Assembly: GCF_030316855.1 (NCBI RefSeq)
Contig: NZ_JASZYR010000013.1
Location: 62,001-126,000 of the forward strand
Reading direction: 5' to 3'
Length of the DNA stretch: 64,000 nucleotides
Origin: Variovorax sp. J22P240
GTDB taxonomy: Bacteria; Pseudomonadota; Gammaproteobacteria; Burkholderiales; Burkholderiaceae_C
Below, one piece after another: positions 44,567 through 52,689 of the stretch; within the stretch, counting starts at the first letter, position 1; each line of letters begins with the position of its first letter. Made by a program: the position numbers and the translations under genes. Below the pieces are notes generated by a model. The model was not told the origin of the DNA. It was given only the letters and a program-made list of their open reading frames with translations, and made no database searches.

Positions 44567-46824
44567 CAGCACTCCCGCGGAATGATGGGCACCGGCACGA
44601 TGCGGCGCCCAGGCGTGGAGACGGGCGCGGCAGTACCGCGCAGCGCATCGAGCGGCGCGGCACTCCCGGCTTCCACCGAAAGGCCTACAACGCGCGGCAG
44701 TTGCAGTCCGCGCAGAGGGATTTCGACGTCGACGGCGCTTTCGGAGCCGCGCGCCAGGATCAGTTCGTCGACCTTGAGCACCCCGGGCTCCCGACTCACT
44801 TCAGCCATCAGTTCGAGCCTGTTGATCGCCTTGCGCAACGGCCAGCCGTTTTCCATGCCGGGGTTGCTCAACGCGGTGTCGGCCTCGGCCGCCGCCTGCT
44901 GCGCATTGCGTGCCGGCGCCAGATATTCGGCGAGACGACGCTTGACCCGGTCGCGCACATCGGGTGTCGCGTATCCGCCGGCCACCGTGATGCCCAGCGA
45001 CAACCAGATCGGCACGTAGTCCGGGCCGCGCAACACCAGTTCCGTCGTTACCAGCCGACGCGGGTCGAGGTGGCGGCACAGCGCATCGAGGAAGGCGCGG
45101 TCGGGGGAGGGCGCATCGGGCTGGCGCGGATCGTTGCGTGGCACCAGCATGAGTGTCACGACGCCGGGCGCGTCGCCGGGCTCGCTGTCACCGAGGTCCG
45201 GGTGGTAGGCGGCAAGCACCTCGACGCGCGCGATGTCGACGCCCGGTGCCCGGCGCGAGATCTCCGCGAAGTCATCGGCCGTCACCAGCCGGTCACGGTG
45301 GCGAATGAAGTTGGTGATGCGCTTCTCGCCGCTGTCGACCGCCTCGGCGTCGGCGCCGCCCCAGGTCGGCAGCGGGTTGTCAGGCTTGATGCCCGGCGGC
45401 AACGCCGGACCGCTGGTGATCGTGCCCACCGCGACGTTTCCGCGCGCGCCATCGCAGGTGTCGTAGTGAACGACCAGCCGGGAGCCGGGCGGCGGTCGGC
45501 GCCCGCGCAGGCCGTCGCCGAAGCGGATCAGGCCGGCCTCCGGATCGACGACGAAAACGTCGGCCGGGCGCGGATCATGCCACCCCTGTCCCGGCGCGCG
45601 CTGCGTGCCGAGTGACCGCACTTCGGGCCCGGCTGCCATCAGATCATCGATCGCAGTCCATCTCTGCGTCTGGCCGGCCTGCACGACGTCCAGGCGTACT
45701 GAACCGGGCACGACACCGGCGCGCGCGAGCTTGAAAACCTGGTCGGTGCGGCCGTCGCCTGTGCCCAGCAGTTCGTTGACGACCGCAATGCGCTGGTCGA
45801 TCGCCACCGCGTTGATGCCGGCCCACAGGAAGCGAGCGCGCGCGGCCGAGGAGGGCACCACGCGCAACCAGGTCAGGACGCGTTCGGCATCGGCCGAGTC
45901 CTCGATCGCCGGCGGCCGGTTGTCCACGCCGGCCTCCAGCGGATCGAGGTCATCCCACGTGACGATCTGCTCCTTGGCCGGAAGCGAGATCTCGACCACG
46001 CCGGGGCCGGCCAGCACGTCGTCGCTGCTGCGCGCCGGCCGCTGCTGGTAAGCGGCCGCGCCGGCGGTCGCGCCGAGCGACGGCATCTCGTAGCGCACCA
46101 GCGACGATGCCGCTCCATCGATGGCGACACGGCCCTGGCCCTGTGTTCCCAGCGTCTTCGGCGCGTCGTCCACATAGGGCATCAGTCCCAGGCTGAGCGT
46201 ACGCCCGGCCAGTGCGCCGCGCACTTCGTCGAGCGCCGCTCCCTTCGGGGCAAGCAAGGCCAGCCACAGAACACCGTCGACCGTGTCGCCCGCGAGGTCG
46301 ACGCTCTGGCGACCGTCGAGCGCCCGGGTCATGTACATGGTGAGTTCCGCATCGGGCTCCTGTGCCTGCGCGGCGGCGTACAGCAGTTGGTAGTACGCGG
46401 TGTCGGCAGCACCGGCGTCTGCCTTGACCTTGACGTAGGCGCGTGCCTCGACCGGCAGCACGTCGATCGCGCTCGCGGTGCGGAAGGCGATGTCGCCGGC
46501 GCGCAGCTCGGTGCCGGCGGGCAGGGTGTCGGCGCGCGGCTCGACACGCTGGCTGCGCAACACGGCCACGCCATGCGCCGGCGTGGCGGGTGCGAGCGGC
46601 AGGCCCAGCAGGCTCAGAAACTTGAGCCGGCTCATTTCCGGCACGCGGTTGGTCCGGTACAGCAGGCTTTCGGTGAGGAAGGCAAATAACTCGACCAGCG
46701 TGACGCCGGGGTCGCTGTGCGACAGCTGCGTGTACTCGGGCGTGTGCACGGGCACGCGGGCCAGCGCATCGCGCACGAGGTCCTGGAAGCGGCGGTCGTC
46801 GACCGAGGGTACGGTGATCGGCAT
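44566..46824 (-). CDS. Baseplate J-like protein (Afp11/12-like)
   Basis: A 752-residue putative baseplate assembly protein. The start PSVDDRRFQDLVRDALARVP followed by YTQLSHSDPGVTLVELFAFL and LLYRTNRVPEMSRLKFLSLL is the hallmark of the eCIS/T6SS-like gpJ (gp47) family. The later RRAPGVDIARVEVLA belongs to the J core. Family members form the wedge connecting gp25 and fibres. It begins 29 bases after gp25 and overlaps the next gene by one base. Only one J protein is seen where Afp has two (Afp11 and Afp12); the long gpI-containing protein may take the second place. Confidence 0.85.
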   Translation of the reverse strand: MPITVPSVDDRRFQDLVRDALARVPVHTPEYTQLSHSDPGVTLVELFAFLTESLLYRTNRVPEMSRLKFLSLLGLPLAPATPAHGVAVLRSQRVEPRADTLPAGTELRAGDIAFRTASAIDVLPVEARAYVKVKADAGAADTAYYQLLYAAAQAQEPDAELTMYMTRALDGRQSVDLAGDTVDGVLWLALLAPKGAALDEVRGALAGRTLSLGLMPYVDDAPKTLGTQGQGRVAIDGAASSLVRYEMPSLGATAGAAAYQQRPARSSDDVLAGPGVVEISLPAKEQIVTWDDLDPLEAGVDNRPPAIEDSADAERVLTWLRVVPSSAARARFLWAGINAVAIDQRIAVVNELLGTGDGRTDQVFKLARAGVVPGSVRLDVVQAGQTQRWTAIDDLMAAGPEVRSLGTQRAPGQGWHDPRPADVFVVDPEAGLIRFGDGLRGRRPPPGSRLVVHYDTCDGARGNVAVGTITSGPALPPGIKPDNPLPTWGGADAEAVDSGEKRITNFIRHRDRLVTADDFAEISRRAPGVDIARVEVLAAYHPDLGDSEPGDAPGVVTLMLVPRNDPRQPDAPSPDRAFLDALCRHLDPRRLVTTELVLRGPDYVPIWLSLGITVAGGYATPDVRDRVKRRLAEYLAPARNAQQAAAEADTALSNPGMENGWPLRKAINRLELMAEVSREPGVLKVDELILARGSESAVDVEIPLRGLQLPRVVGLSVEAGSAAPLDALRGTAAPVSTPGRRIVPVPIIPREC

Positions 46825-46853
46825 GATGGGGTCCGTGGTGCGTGCTTGCGCGG

Positions 46854-47261
46854 CTAGCCGGCCTGGCCGCCACCGGCCACCGACACCGAGAGCGACACGC
46901 GCTCCTGCGATTGCGTGGCAACCAGCCGGTAGGTGATGACGGCGATGGCCGCCTGCGGATCGTCGCGGTCGGCCGCGACGTCAACCGCCTCGACATGGAT
47001 GCGGGCTTCCCAGCTCGCGAGCGCGTCGCTGATGCGCTCGGCAATCAGCGTGTGCGTGGTCACGGTGTTGGGCTCGAACAGGAAGCGACCGAGGCCGGCT
47101 CCGAACTGCGGCAGCCGCAGCCGCTCGCCCGGCTCCGTCATGAGCACGATGCGCATCGACTCGCGGATGTTGTCCTCGCCGCGCGACCACGCGATGCTGC
47201 CGTCGGGCTGCACCCGGGGCGGGAAGGCCATGCCCTGGCCGTAGAGGCGTGCGGCGTCCAT
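46854..47261 (-). CDS. Baseplate gp25/GPW-like protein (Afp9-like)
   Basis: A 135-residue protein with the gp25 signature: INxxG replaced by RGEDNIRESMRIVLMTEPGE, then LRLPQFGAGLGRFLFEPNT and IAERISDALASWEARI. The EPGER.....FG.GL..FLFEP segment is the family core that clamps the sheath start to the baseplate. It starts 9 bases after the large TM-tail gene and is followed by gpJ, the usual baseplate order. Confidence 0.9.
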   Translation of the reverse strand: MDAARLYGQGMAFPPRVQPDGSIAWSRGEDNIRESMRIVLMTEPGERLRLPQFGAGLGRFLFEPNTVTTHTLIAERISDALASWEARIHVEAVDVAADRDDPQAAIAVITYRLVATQSQERVSLSVSVAGGGQAG

Positions 47262-47270
47262 GCTGTGGCC

Positions 47271-49364
47271 TCAGTCCTTCCTGCCCTTGAAGCCGGGCAA
47301 GGGGAAGCAAACGATGAAGTACGGGATCCAGCGGAACACGAAATCCAGCAGCGCCACGATGATCATCAGGAGCAACATCGCGCAGATCGTGATGATCGGT
47401 ATCGACAGCGAACACATGACGCCCAGCGAGATGCCGTCGCCGGTCTTGCAGTCGCCCTTCTCGGGGATGTTCAGGTCCTTGTGGAACGGCCAGGGCAACA
47501 CACTGAGCACCAGGTCGCCGAGAGTCAGTCCCTTCATGCGGTCGACCTGGCCGCACAGCATGTCGGACATCATGAACACCGCGTTCTTGTCGAACTTGCG
47601 CAGCCCCGCCGGACTGATGTCCATGGGCAGTCCGATGCGGATCGGGCGCGCCGGCGCGTCGGGGTCAAAGAAGCCGGCCATGCGAAACGGCTGGGTGGCC
47701 GCGCTCACGACGTTGGCGTGGAAGGGGGCGCAGTCGGGCCGTTCGTACACCAGGCGCATCACGTACCAGGCTTCCCGCATGTCCGCCGGCTGCATCGAGG
47801 CGAGCGTCGGTTCGGGCAGGCGCTGGCCCGGAGCCAACGGTGGCAGCGCGGCCTTGACGAGGTCTGCCAGCGAATCGATGCGCGCCTGGATCTTCTCGGC
47901 CAGGTAGTCACGTGCAGGCGGGGTAAAGCCCGCGGGCCTGGGCTGGAGCACGCCGAGCCACGGATCGGCGAAAAGAAACAGGAAGGTAGGCCAGCCGGCG
48001 GTCACGGCGGCATCGGGAATCGTCTGGTCTGGCCTGCGGATCGTGAAGGTGCCGGTGGCCTTTTCGAGCGCGGCTTCGAAGGGCACGATGCGACGCAACG
48101 CCGCAATGAGGTTGGACTCGATTTGCGAAGCGCTGTAGTCGCCGCCGGGCTCCAGCAGGTTGCCCTTTCCGTCCGCCAGCGCGGAGGGCATCGCGGCCGA
48201 ATTCAGCGCCGCGTAGAGCGCCCCGACAGGACCCGCCGGCGCTGCGCTGATCGTCTGCAGGTCCATGCCAAGCTGCTCTTTCAGGAAGTGATGGAGGTCG
48301 AGCAGCAAATACCACGACGAGGTTTGCAGCGCGCTGCGCATGGTGCGCAAGGTATGGGGGTCGGGATTGCCGGTGTCGTACTCGGTGTCGTTTTTCTTGA
48401 CGAACACTGCCGGGATGCGGGCCCGCTCGAGTGCATCCTTGCCATCGATCGGATCCCCGGGCAGCCCGTTGAGCATCACGCCATTCACAAGCGCCTTCCA
48501 CGGTCCGAGTACCTGGGTGTGGAACAGCACGAGCCGCGGGTCCATCGCATTCGCATCGTTCGAGCCGTCGCTGGAAGCAGCGCCGTTGTCTGCTGCGGCG
48601 CCCTGGTAGGCCTCGCGCCGTCCGACCGGCACGCTGCCAATGTAGAGGCGCCGGCCATGGCCATCGTCCTGCGCGTAGATGGCAGGAAAGAGTGAGAGCC
48701 GTTCCTCGGCCGGCGACAGCACCGCGGCATCGCTCTCGTGGTTGGCCGCCGCCACGCGCCGCCATACGCCGGCCTTGCCCTTGAGAACGAAGGCGTATTC
48801 GTCCCAAAGCGCGCTCTGCAGCGGGTCGGGCAGCGGCTGGTCCTTGGCGCCGGGCGTGCGCGGCATCAGTCGGCGCAGGACGAACGACACCTTGTGCCGC
48901 GCAGGGTCGATCTGGCGGTCCGGCAAGCCGGGCGTGCGGCACACGAGCGAGCCGCCGACCAGGTAGTGGCGCATGTGCGCGGGCTGGTAGAGCTTGAGCG
49001 TCGTGGTTGCCGCCGCAGTGGGCGCGACCTGGGCTGTCGCATCGGGCTGCAGGAGACCTCGGCGGCGCAGGAGGTTCTTGCGCTGCGCTCCGAGAAAGCG
49101 CGCCGGCGTGCGCTGCAGCCAGCGTTGCGGATCGACGGCCGGTGCGGCGCCGGGTCCGCGCCAGGTCTCTTCCATCGCTGCAAAGCGGGTCAGCGATGCC
49201 GGGTCGTGCGCCAGCGTCGCGAGCATCTCGTTGATGAACTCGTCGTTGGTGAAGCGCAGAATCTGCGGCCGGAGCAGTGCGTTGCCAGGCTGGACGGCGC
49301 CTGACGCATCGGTCCAGAAGGGCTGCGGCGCAGTCCAGGCGAGATCGTGGTTCATGTCGGTCAT
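47271..49364 (-). CDS. eCIS-locus protein with C-terminal TM helices
   Basis: A 697-residue protein. The first 630 residues are soluble-looking with no known motif (ILRFTNDEFINEMLATLAHD near the start). The last about 50 residues are strongly hydrophobic: ISLGVMCSLSIPIITICAML, LLMIIVALLDFVFRW and YFIVCFPLPGF, giving two or three membrane helices at the extreme C-terminus. A structural particle protein should not have this. Membrane-tailed proteins in Streptomyces CIS loci (CisA) tether cytoplasmic particles to the membrane and trigger firing, and this protein is a candidate functional equivalent; homology was not tested. It lies between the spike gene (7 bases) and gp25 (9 bases). Confidence 0.6.
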   Translation of the reverse strand: MTDMNHDLAWTAPQPFWTDASGAVQPGNALLRPQILRFTNDEFINEMLATLAHDPASLTRFAAMEETWRGPGAAPAVDPQRWLQRTPARFLGAQRKNLLRRRGLLQPDATAQVAPTAAATTTLKLYQPAHMRHYLVGGSLVCRTPGLPDRQIDPARHKVSFVLRRLMPRTPGAKDQPLPDPLQSALWDEYAFVLKGKAGVWRRVAAANHESDAAVLSPAEERLSLFPAIYAQDDGHGRRLYIGSVPVGRREAYQGAAADNGAASSDGSNDANAMDPRLVLFHTQVLGPWKALVNGVMLNGLPGDPIDGKDALERARIPAVFVKKNDTEYDTGNPDPHTLRTMRSALQTSSWYLLLDLHHFLKEQLGMDLQTISAAPAGPVGALYAALNSAAMPSALADGKGNLLEPGGDYSASQIESNLIAALRRIVPFEAALEKATGTFTIRRPDQTIPDAAVTAGWPTFLFLFADPWLGVLQPRPAGFTPPARDYLAEKIQARIDSLADLVKAALPPLAPGQRLPEPTLASMQPADMREAWYVMRLVYERPDCAPFHANVVSAATQPFRMAGFFDPDAPARPIRIGLPMDISPAGLRKFDKNAVFMMSDMLCGQVDRMKGLTLGDLVLSVLPWPFHKDLNIPEKGDCKTGDGISLGVMCSLSIPIITICAMLLLMIIVALLDFVFRWIPYFIVCFPLPGFKGRKD

Positions 49365-49371
49365 CGCGCCC

Positions 49372-50094
49372 TCACCAGATGTTGCCCGCCCCGGGCGTGT
49401 ATGACGCGCTGATGATGCTGTTGCAGATCACCGTGTCTGCCTTCACCACGCCCGAGAAAGTCGACATGCCGGCGTCCACCTGGACCAGGCTGGCCGACAC
49501 ATTCACCTGGCTTGCCTGCACCGTGACCTTGGCCGAGGCCACGATCGTGATGCCGGCGGATTCGAGCTTGACCGAGTTGCCGTTGCTGTCCTCGATCTGC
49601 ACGGCGCCGGGGCCGTCCTTGAGCGTGACCTTCTGGCCGCCGGGCGTCTCGAGGATGAGCTGCTCCTTGCCATCCTGATCGTCGAGGGTGACCTTCACGC
49701 CGTTGCGCGAGCGGATGATCTTCCTGTTGTTCCTCCCGCTGCCGTCCATCGATTCGGGCGGCTTGTCCTTGCCGTTCCACAGCGCACCGATGACATAGAG
49801 CCGGAACGCATGCCCGGCCTCGCAGGCCACGAGCACCTCGTCGTCCACGTCGGGGATGAACCAGCTGCCGCGGTTGTTGCCCCCCATCATGGTGGCGAGC
49901 CGGGCCCACAGTTCGCAGGTCGCGCCGCTGCCGTCCGGCGACCACGGCAGCCGCACCTTCACCCGGCCCTGTGCGTCGGGGTCCTTGATATCGACCACCA
50001 GCGCAGGGAATACGCCGTGCCACAGGCCGCCCCAGCCCTCCACCGTGCGCGCGTCCAGCAGCGCTTCCAGCATCGCAGGCTCGCTGACAATCAT
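49372..50094 (-). CDS. Spike protein, gpV/VgrG OB-fold and beta-helix part
   Basis: A 240-residue protein. Residues about 25-110 are the OB-fold of gpV/VgrG spikes (VVDIKDPDAQGRVKVRLPW, ARLATMMGGNNRGSWFIPD, DEVLVACEAG). The second half is repeated short strands (GVKVTLDDQDGKEQLILETP, GGQKVTLKDGPGAVQIED) forming the triangular beta-helix needle, and it ends YTPGAGNIW, a C-terminus usual in eCIS spikes as far as remembered. In Afp the hub and spike are fused in Afp8; here they are separate genes. ATG at 50094 follows a GGGGGA ribosome site. The 103-base gap to the hub gene shows nothing else. Confidence 0.85.
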   Translation of the reverse strand: MIVSEPAMLEALLDARTVEGWGGLWHGVFPALVVDIKDPDAQGRVKVRLPWSPDGSGATCELWARLATMMGGNNRGSWFIPDVDDEVLVACEAGHAFRLYVIGALWNGKDKPPESMDGSGRNNRKIIRSRNGVKVTLDDQDGKEQLILETPGGQKVTLKDGPGAVQIEDSNGNSVKLESAGITIVASAKVTVQASQVNVSASLVQVDAGMSTFSGVVKADTVICNSIISASYTPGAGNIW

Positions 50095-50197
50095 TTCAGT
50101 CCCCCAGCGGGCATCGACCGACGACCCTCGCGCCCCATCGCTCCGCCCGGCAAGGGGGTGGACGGCCACGCGAAGTGGGCAAGCCTGGCGATGGACG

Positions 50198-51262
50198 TCA
50201 TGACCCTATCCAGGGACGCTCAACCACGAATTCGGTCCGCAGCCCGACCGCCGCATCGAAGCGGTGACAGGTCTCGACCACGCCATAGTTGCCGGAAAAC
50301 AGCGCGCCGAGGCCGCTGAGCTTGACGTGCCGTCCGACATGCAGGCGGGCATCGGCATCGGCCACGCCGCGCCCGCGCACGAAGCGCCGCGCCATGCTGC
50401 GCAGATGCGCCTCGGCAATGCCGCGTGCAGCCACTTCGTCGAGAGGTACGCAGTGCGCCACTGTGTCCTTGCGCTCGCCCAGCACCTGCTTCAGCACGGC
50501 AGGACCGCTGATGCCGGTGCTCGTCTCACCGGCGATGGCGCTGTCAGTGGCCTGCGCGGCAATCGCCGTCTTGGCGCCCACGTCCCATCCGCCGCAAACC
50601 ACCGCCGTCCGCTGGTGGGCCAGATCGGCGGCGACCTCGAAGTGCCGAAGCCGCGCACCATGCACGAGTTCCAGGCCGGCGTCCGTACGCGACGCGCGTT
50701 GCGGCACATGCAAGGTCTTGGCCTCCAGCCATACATCGGCATCGGCAAGCAACGCCCGGGTACGCAGGAACGCGAGGTCGCTCTGGTTGATCTGCGTCAC
50801 GATCGTGCTGGCCGGACCGGCGAGGTCGGTCTCGGCGGTCAGCCCGTGATCGCTCGCGATCCTGCGCACGATATCGGCATCGGAAACGCGCTCGAAGGCG
50901 CGCGTGCGGCGCGTCATGCGCAGGTCCTGCAGACGGTCTTCGGCACGGATCACCACGGTCGGCGGTGCCATCGCCGGGAATCGGCCTTCGATCGCCATCA
51001 CGCGACCTTCGAACACCGTCGCGCTGCCGATGCGCACGGCGAAGTCGCGCCCGAACTCCAGCGTGGCGCGATCGAACCAGGTGAAGCCGGTCGCGCCCTG
51101 ATGGTCGCCCCAGTTGCTGAACTCGGCCTCGCAATGCGAAAGGCCGGCTTCGTTCTCGGTGCACACCAGCCGTATCAAAGCCGCGTCGAGCCGCGGCTCG
51201 GCCGTGCCGGCCACGTCGAAGCCGGGGCGGGCGGAGGCGATGGCGCTGCGTGCGTCGTCCAT
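50198..51262 (-). CDS. Hub protein, gpD/late-control D-like (Afp8 N-terminal part)
   Basis: A 354-residue protein of the gpD/VgrG hub family. Diagnostic stretches are LEFGRDFAVRIGSATVFEG, the typical EDRLQDLRMTRRTRAFERVS, DADIVRRIASDHGLTAETDL and INQSDLAFLRTRALLADADV. The hub sits at the centre of the baseplate, continuing the tube and carrying the spike. The ATG at 51262 is used; the TTG six codons earlier would overlap the upstream gene. It follows the 57-residue gene by 7 bases. Confidence 0.87.
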   Translation of the reverse strand: MDDARSAIASARPGFDVAGTAEPRLDAALIRLVCTENEAGLSHCEAEFSNWGDHQGATGFTWFDRATLEFGRDFAVRIGSATVFEGRVMAIEGRFPAMAPPTVVIRAEDRLQDLRMTRRTRAFERVSDADIVRRIASDHGLTAETDLAGPASTIVTQINQSDLAFLRTRALLADADVWLEAKTLHVPQRASRTDAGLELVHGARLRHFEVAADLAHQRTAVVCGGWDVGAKTAIAAQATDSAIAGETSTGISGPAVLKQVLGERKDTVAHCVPLDEVAARGIAEAHLRSMARRFVRGRGVADADARLHVGRHVKLSGLGALFSGNYGVVETCHRFDAAVGLRTEFVVERPWIGS

Positions 51263-51269
51263 GCCGTGC

Positions 51270-51443
51270 TCAGTGGGCAAAGCGCCGCAATTGCTGCTCG
51301 GCGCATTCGGCCATCAGGCGGAGCAGGTCTTCGCGCGGCGGAAGCATCGGCGTCGACGGCGATGCGGCCGCGCCGTCGTCCTGGCCGCGGGCCGCAGCGG
51401 GCGCCGCGTCGACCACTTCGAATTCGTTGATGACAACAGCCAC
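51270..51443 (-). CDS. 57-residue eCIS-locus protein
   Basis: The frame from GTG at 51443 reads VAVVINEFEVVDAAPAAARG, a flexible Ala/Pro/Gly linker, then PPREDLLRLMAECAEQQLRR and stops at 51270. GAGG lies 7 bases upstream. It fits exactly between the LysM protein (10 bases) and the hub (7 bases), so it is translated in line with them. A short strand-linker-helix design suggests a protein that bridges two partners, perhaps LysM adaptor and hub. Similar tiny proteins at this place in other eCIS loci are remembered but not checked. Confidence 0.7.
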   Translation of the reverse strand: MAVVINEFEVVDAAPAAARGQDDGAAASPSTPMLPPREDLLRLMAECAEQQLRRFAH

Positions 51444-51453
51444 GATGACCTCA

Positions 51454-52221
51454 TCAGAACCGGATTCGCGGAGCCGATGCCGAGACCGAGAGGTTCAGCA
51501 ACTGACCCGGCACGAGTTGGCGCGGGTTGTCGATGCCGTTGGCCGTGGCGATGCCTTGCCAATCGACGCCGACACCCACCGCCCCGGCAGCCAGGCCTTG
51601 CAGCGTGCTGCCGGCGGCGGCCGGGGTCATGGGCGTGGTACCGGGTGCACGCGGCCGCCCGGCAATGGGTGAGGCGCTGCCGAAATCGGAGATCAGGATG
51701 GTCTGCTGCGAGAGCGACATCGAGATCGTGGCGCGCAGTGGCTTGCCCTCCGGCGAAAAGAACTCGATGGTCTCCTCGATGCCGTCGATCAGCCCCTTGA
51801 AGTTGAACGAGCCCCAGGTGAAGCGCACGCCGGGCGGCAGGAATTTCGACTTGTCGTTCCTGGACGGCTTGCCCTTGATGAAGTAGATGACCTGCTGCGT
51901 GAGGCGCCGCACATCGTCGACACGGCCGCTGCCTGCGCCACCCTGCGTGGCATCGAACCAGAGTTGCACCGAGAGCTTGGTGGTGCCGGCGCCGATGAAC
52001 TGGCGCCCCTGAGTGCCGGAAGACTGGTCGGGCGCGCCACCCTTGCCGGCCGCAGTGCCACCCGTATTGCTGGTGGCGTTGTTCTGGATCTGGTTGGCGA
52101 AACTGAGTTTGAGCGACTCGGGGTTGAACTGAACCGCCACCACCTTGCCCCCGTCGAGGTCTCTGTTGAGATCCTCGTCGAGTTCGACCAGATGCGCTCT
52201 TCCGGGGTCTTGTTCTGGCAT
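51454..52221 (-). CDS. LysM tube/baseplate adaptor (Afp7-like)
   Basis: A 255-residue protein. It begins PGRAHLVELDEDLNRDLDGG then KVVAVQFNPESLKLSFANQI, the FNPxSL motif of Afp7/gp53-like adaptors. The core has TKLSVQLWFDAT and FTWGSFNFKGLIDGIEETIE. The C-terminal 55 residues are a LysM-type unit (DWQGIATANGIDNPRQLVPG then QLLNLS). LysM here is a structural adaptor between tube and hub. The ATG at 52221 is chosen since AAGGA lies 9 bases before it; another ATG three codons earlier sits too close to that site. Confidence 0.85.
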   Translation of the reverse strand: MPEQDPGRAHLVELDEDLNRDLDGGKVVAVQFNPESLKLSFANQIQNNATSNTGGTAAGKGGAPDQSSGTQGRQFIGAGTTKLSVQLWFDATQGGAGSGRVDDVRRLTQQVIYFIKGKPSRNDKSKFLPPGVRFTWGSFNFKGLIDGIEETIEFFSPEGKPLRATISMSLSQQTILISDFGSASPIAGRPRAPGTTPMTPAAAGSTLQGLAAGAVGVGVDWQGIATANGIDNPRQLVPGQLLNLSVSASAPRIRF

Positions 52222-52232
52222 GGCGTGCATCC

Positions 52233-52688
52233 TTATCGTCCAGGCTCGACGGTGAAGCGTTCGTAGGCAATCTGCAGTTCCTCGACCGCGATCGCGCCGT
52301 CCTTGGCGTTGAGTGCGGGTGCCTTGAGCTTGACGGGCATGCAACGCTGCAGCACCACGCGCGCGCGCTCGGACACGCCGTCGGCGGCGAAGAGCACCAC
52401 CTCGGCCTGGGCGCGCAGGCCCGGGTCGGCAATGCAGTCGTTCATCCACTTCCACAGTTCGAAGCTCCGCTCGGTCATGCCGCGCTTCAGGGTGAGCTGG
52501 CCAAAGGCCGCTGGGCCGGCCAGGCGGACCTGGCGATCGTTGCTGCCGCCCACGCGGATGGTCTTGAACTCCATCGTCATCTCGAGGCCGTCGCACTCCG
52601 CAAAGGCCGCGCTGACAAGCGGGGCCGATGCGCCGTCGGGCACGATCTCGACCGAGAAGTTGAAGGCGCTGAAGGGAACGGCAGCCAT
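52233..52688 (-). CDS. Second inner-tube protein (gp19-like, Afp5-type)
   Basis: A 151-residue tube protein: PFSAFNFSVEIVPDG, AFAECDGLEMTMEFKTIRVG, LTLKRGMTERSFELWKWMND and AVEELQIAYERFTVE. The G/A-EF-C-GL.....Y/KT...G and LKRG...S..LW..... pattern is the T4 gp19/Hcp-like fold. It is clearly diverged from the other tube protein at 55544, so one probably forms the bulk tube and the other the baseplate-proximal ring. Starts 1 base after the long sheath gene. Confidence 0.87.
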   Translation of the reverse strand: MAAVPFSAFNFSVEIVPDGASAPLVSAAFAECDGLEMTMEFKTIRVGGSNDRQVRLAGPAAFGQLTLKRGMTERSFELWKWMNDCIADPGLRAQAEVVLFAADGVSERARVVLQRCMPVKLKAPALNAKDGAIAVEELQIAYERFTVEPGR

Positions 52689-52689
52689 T

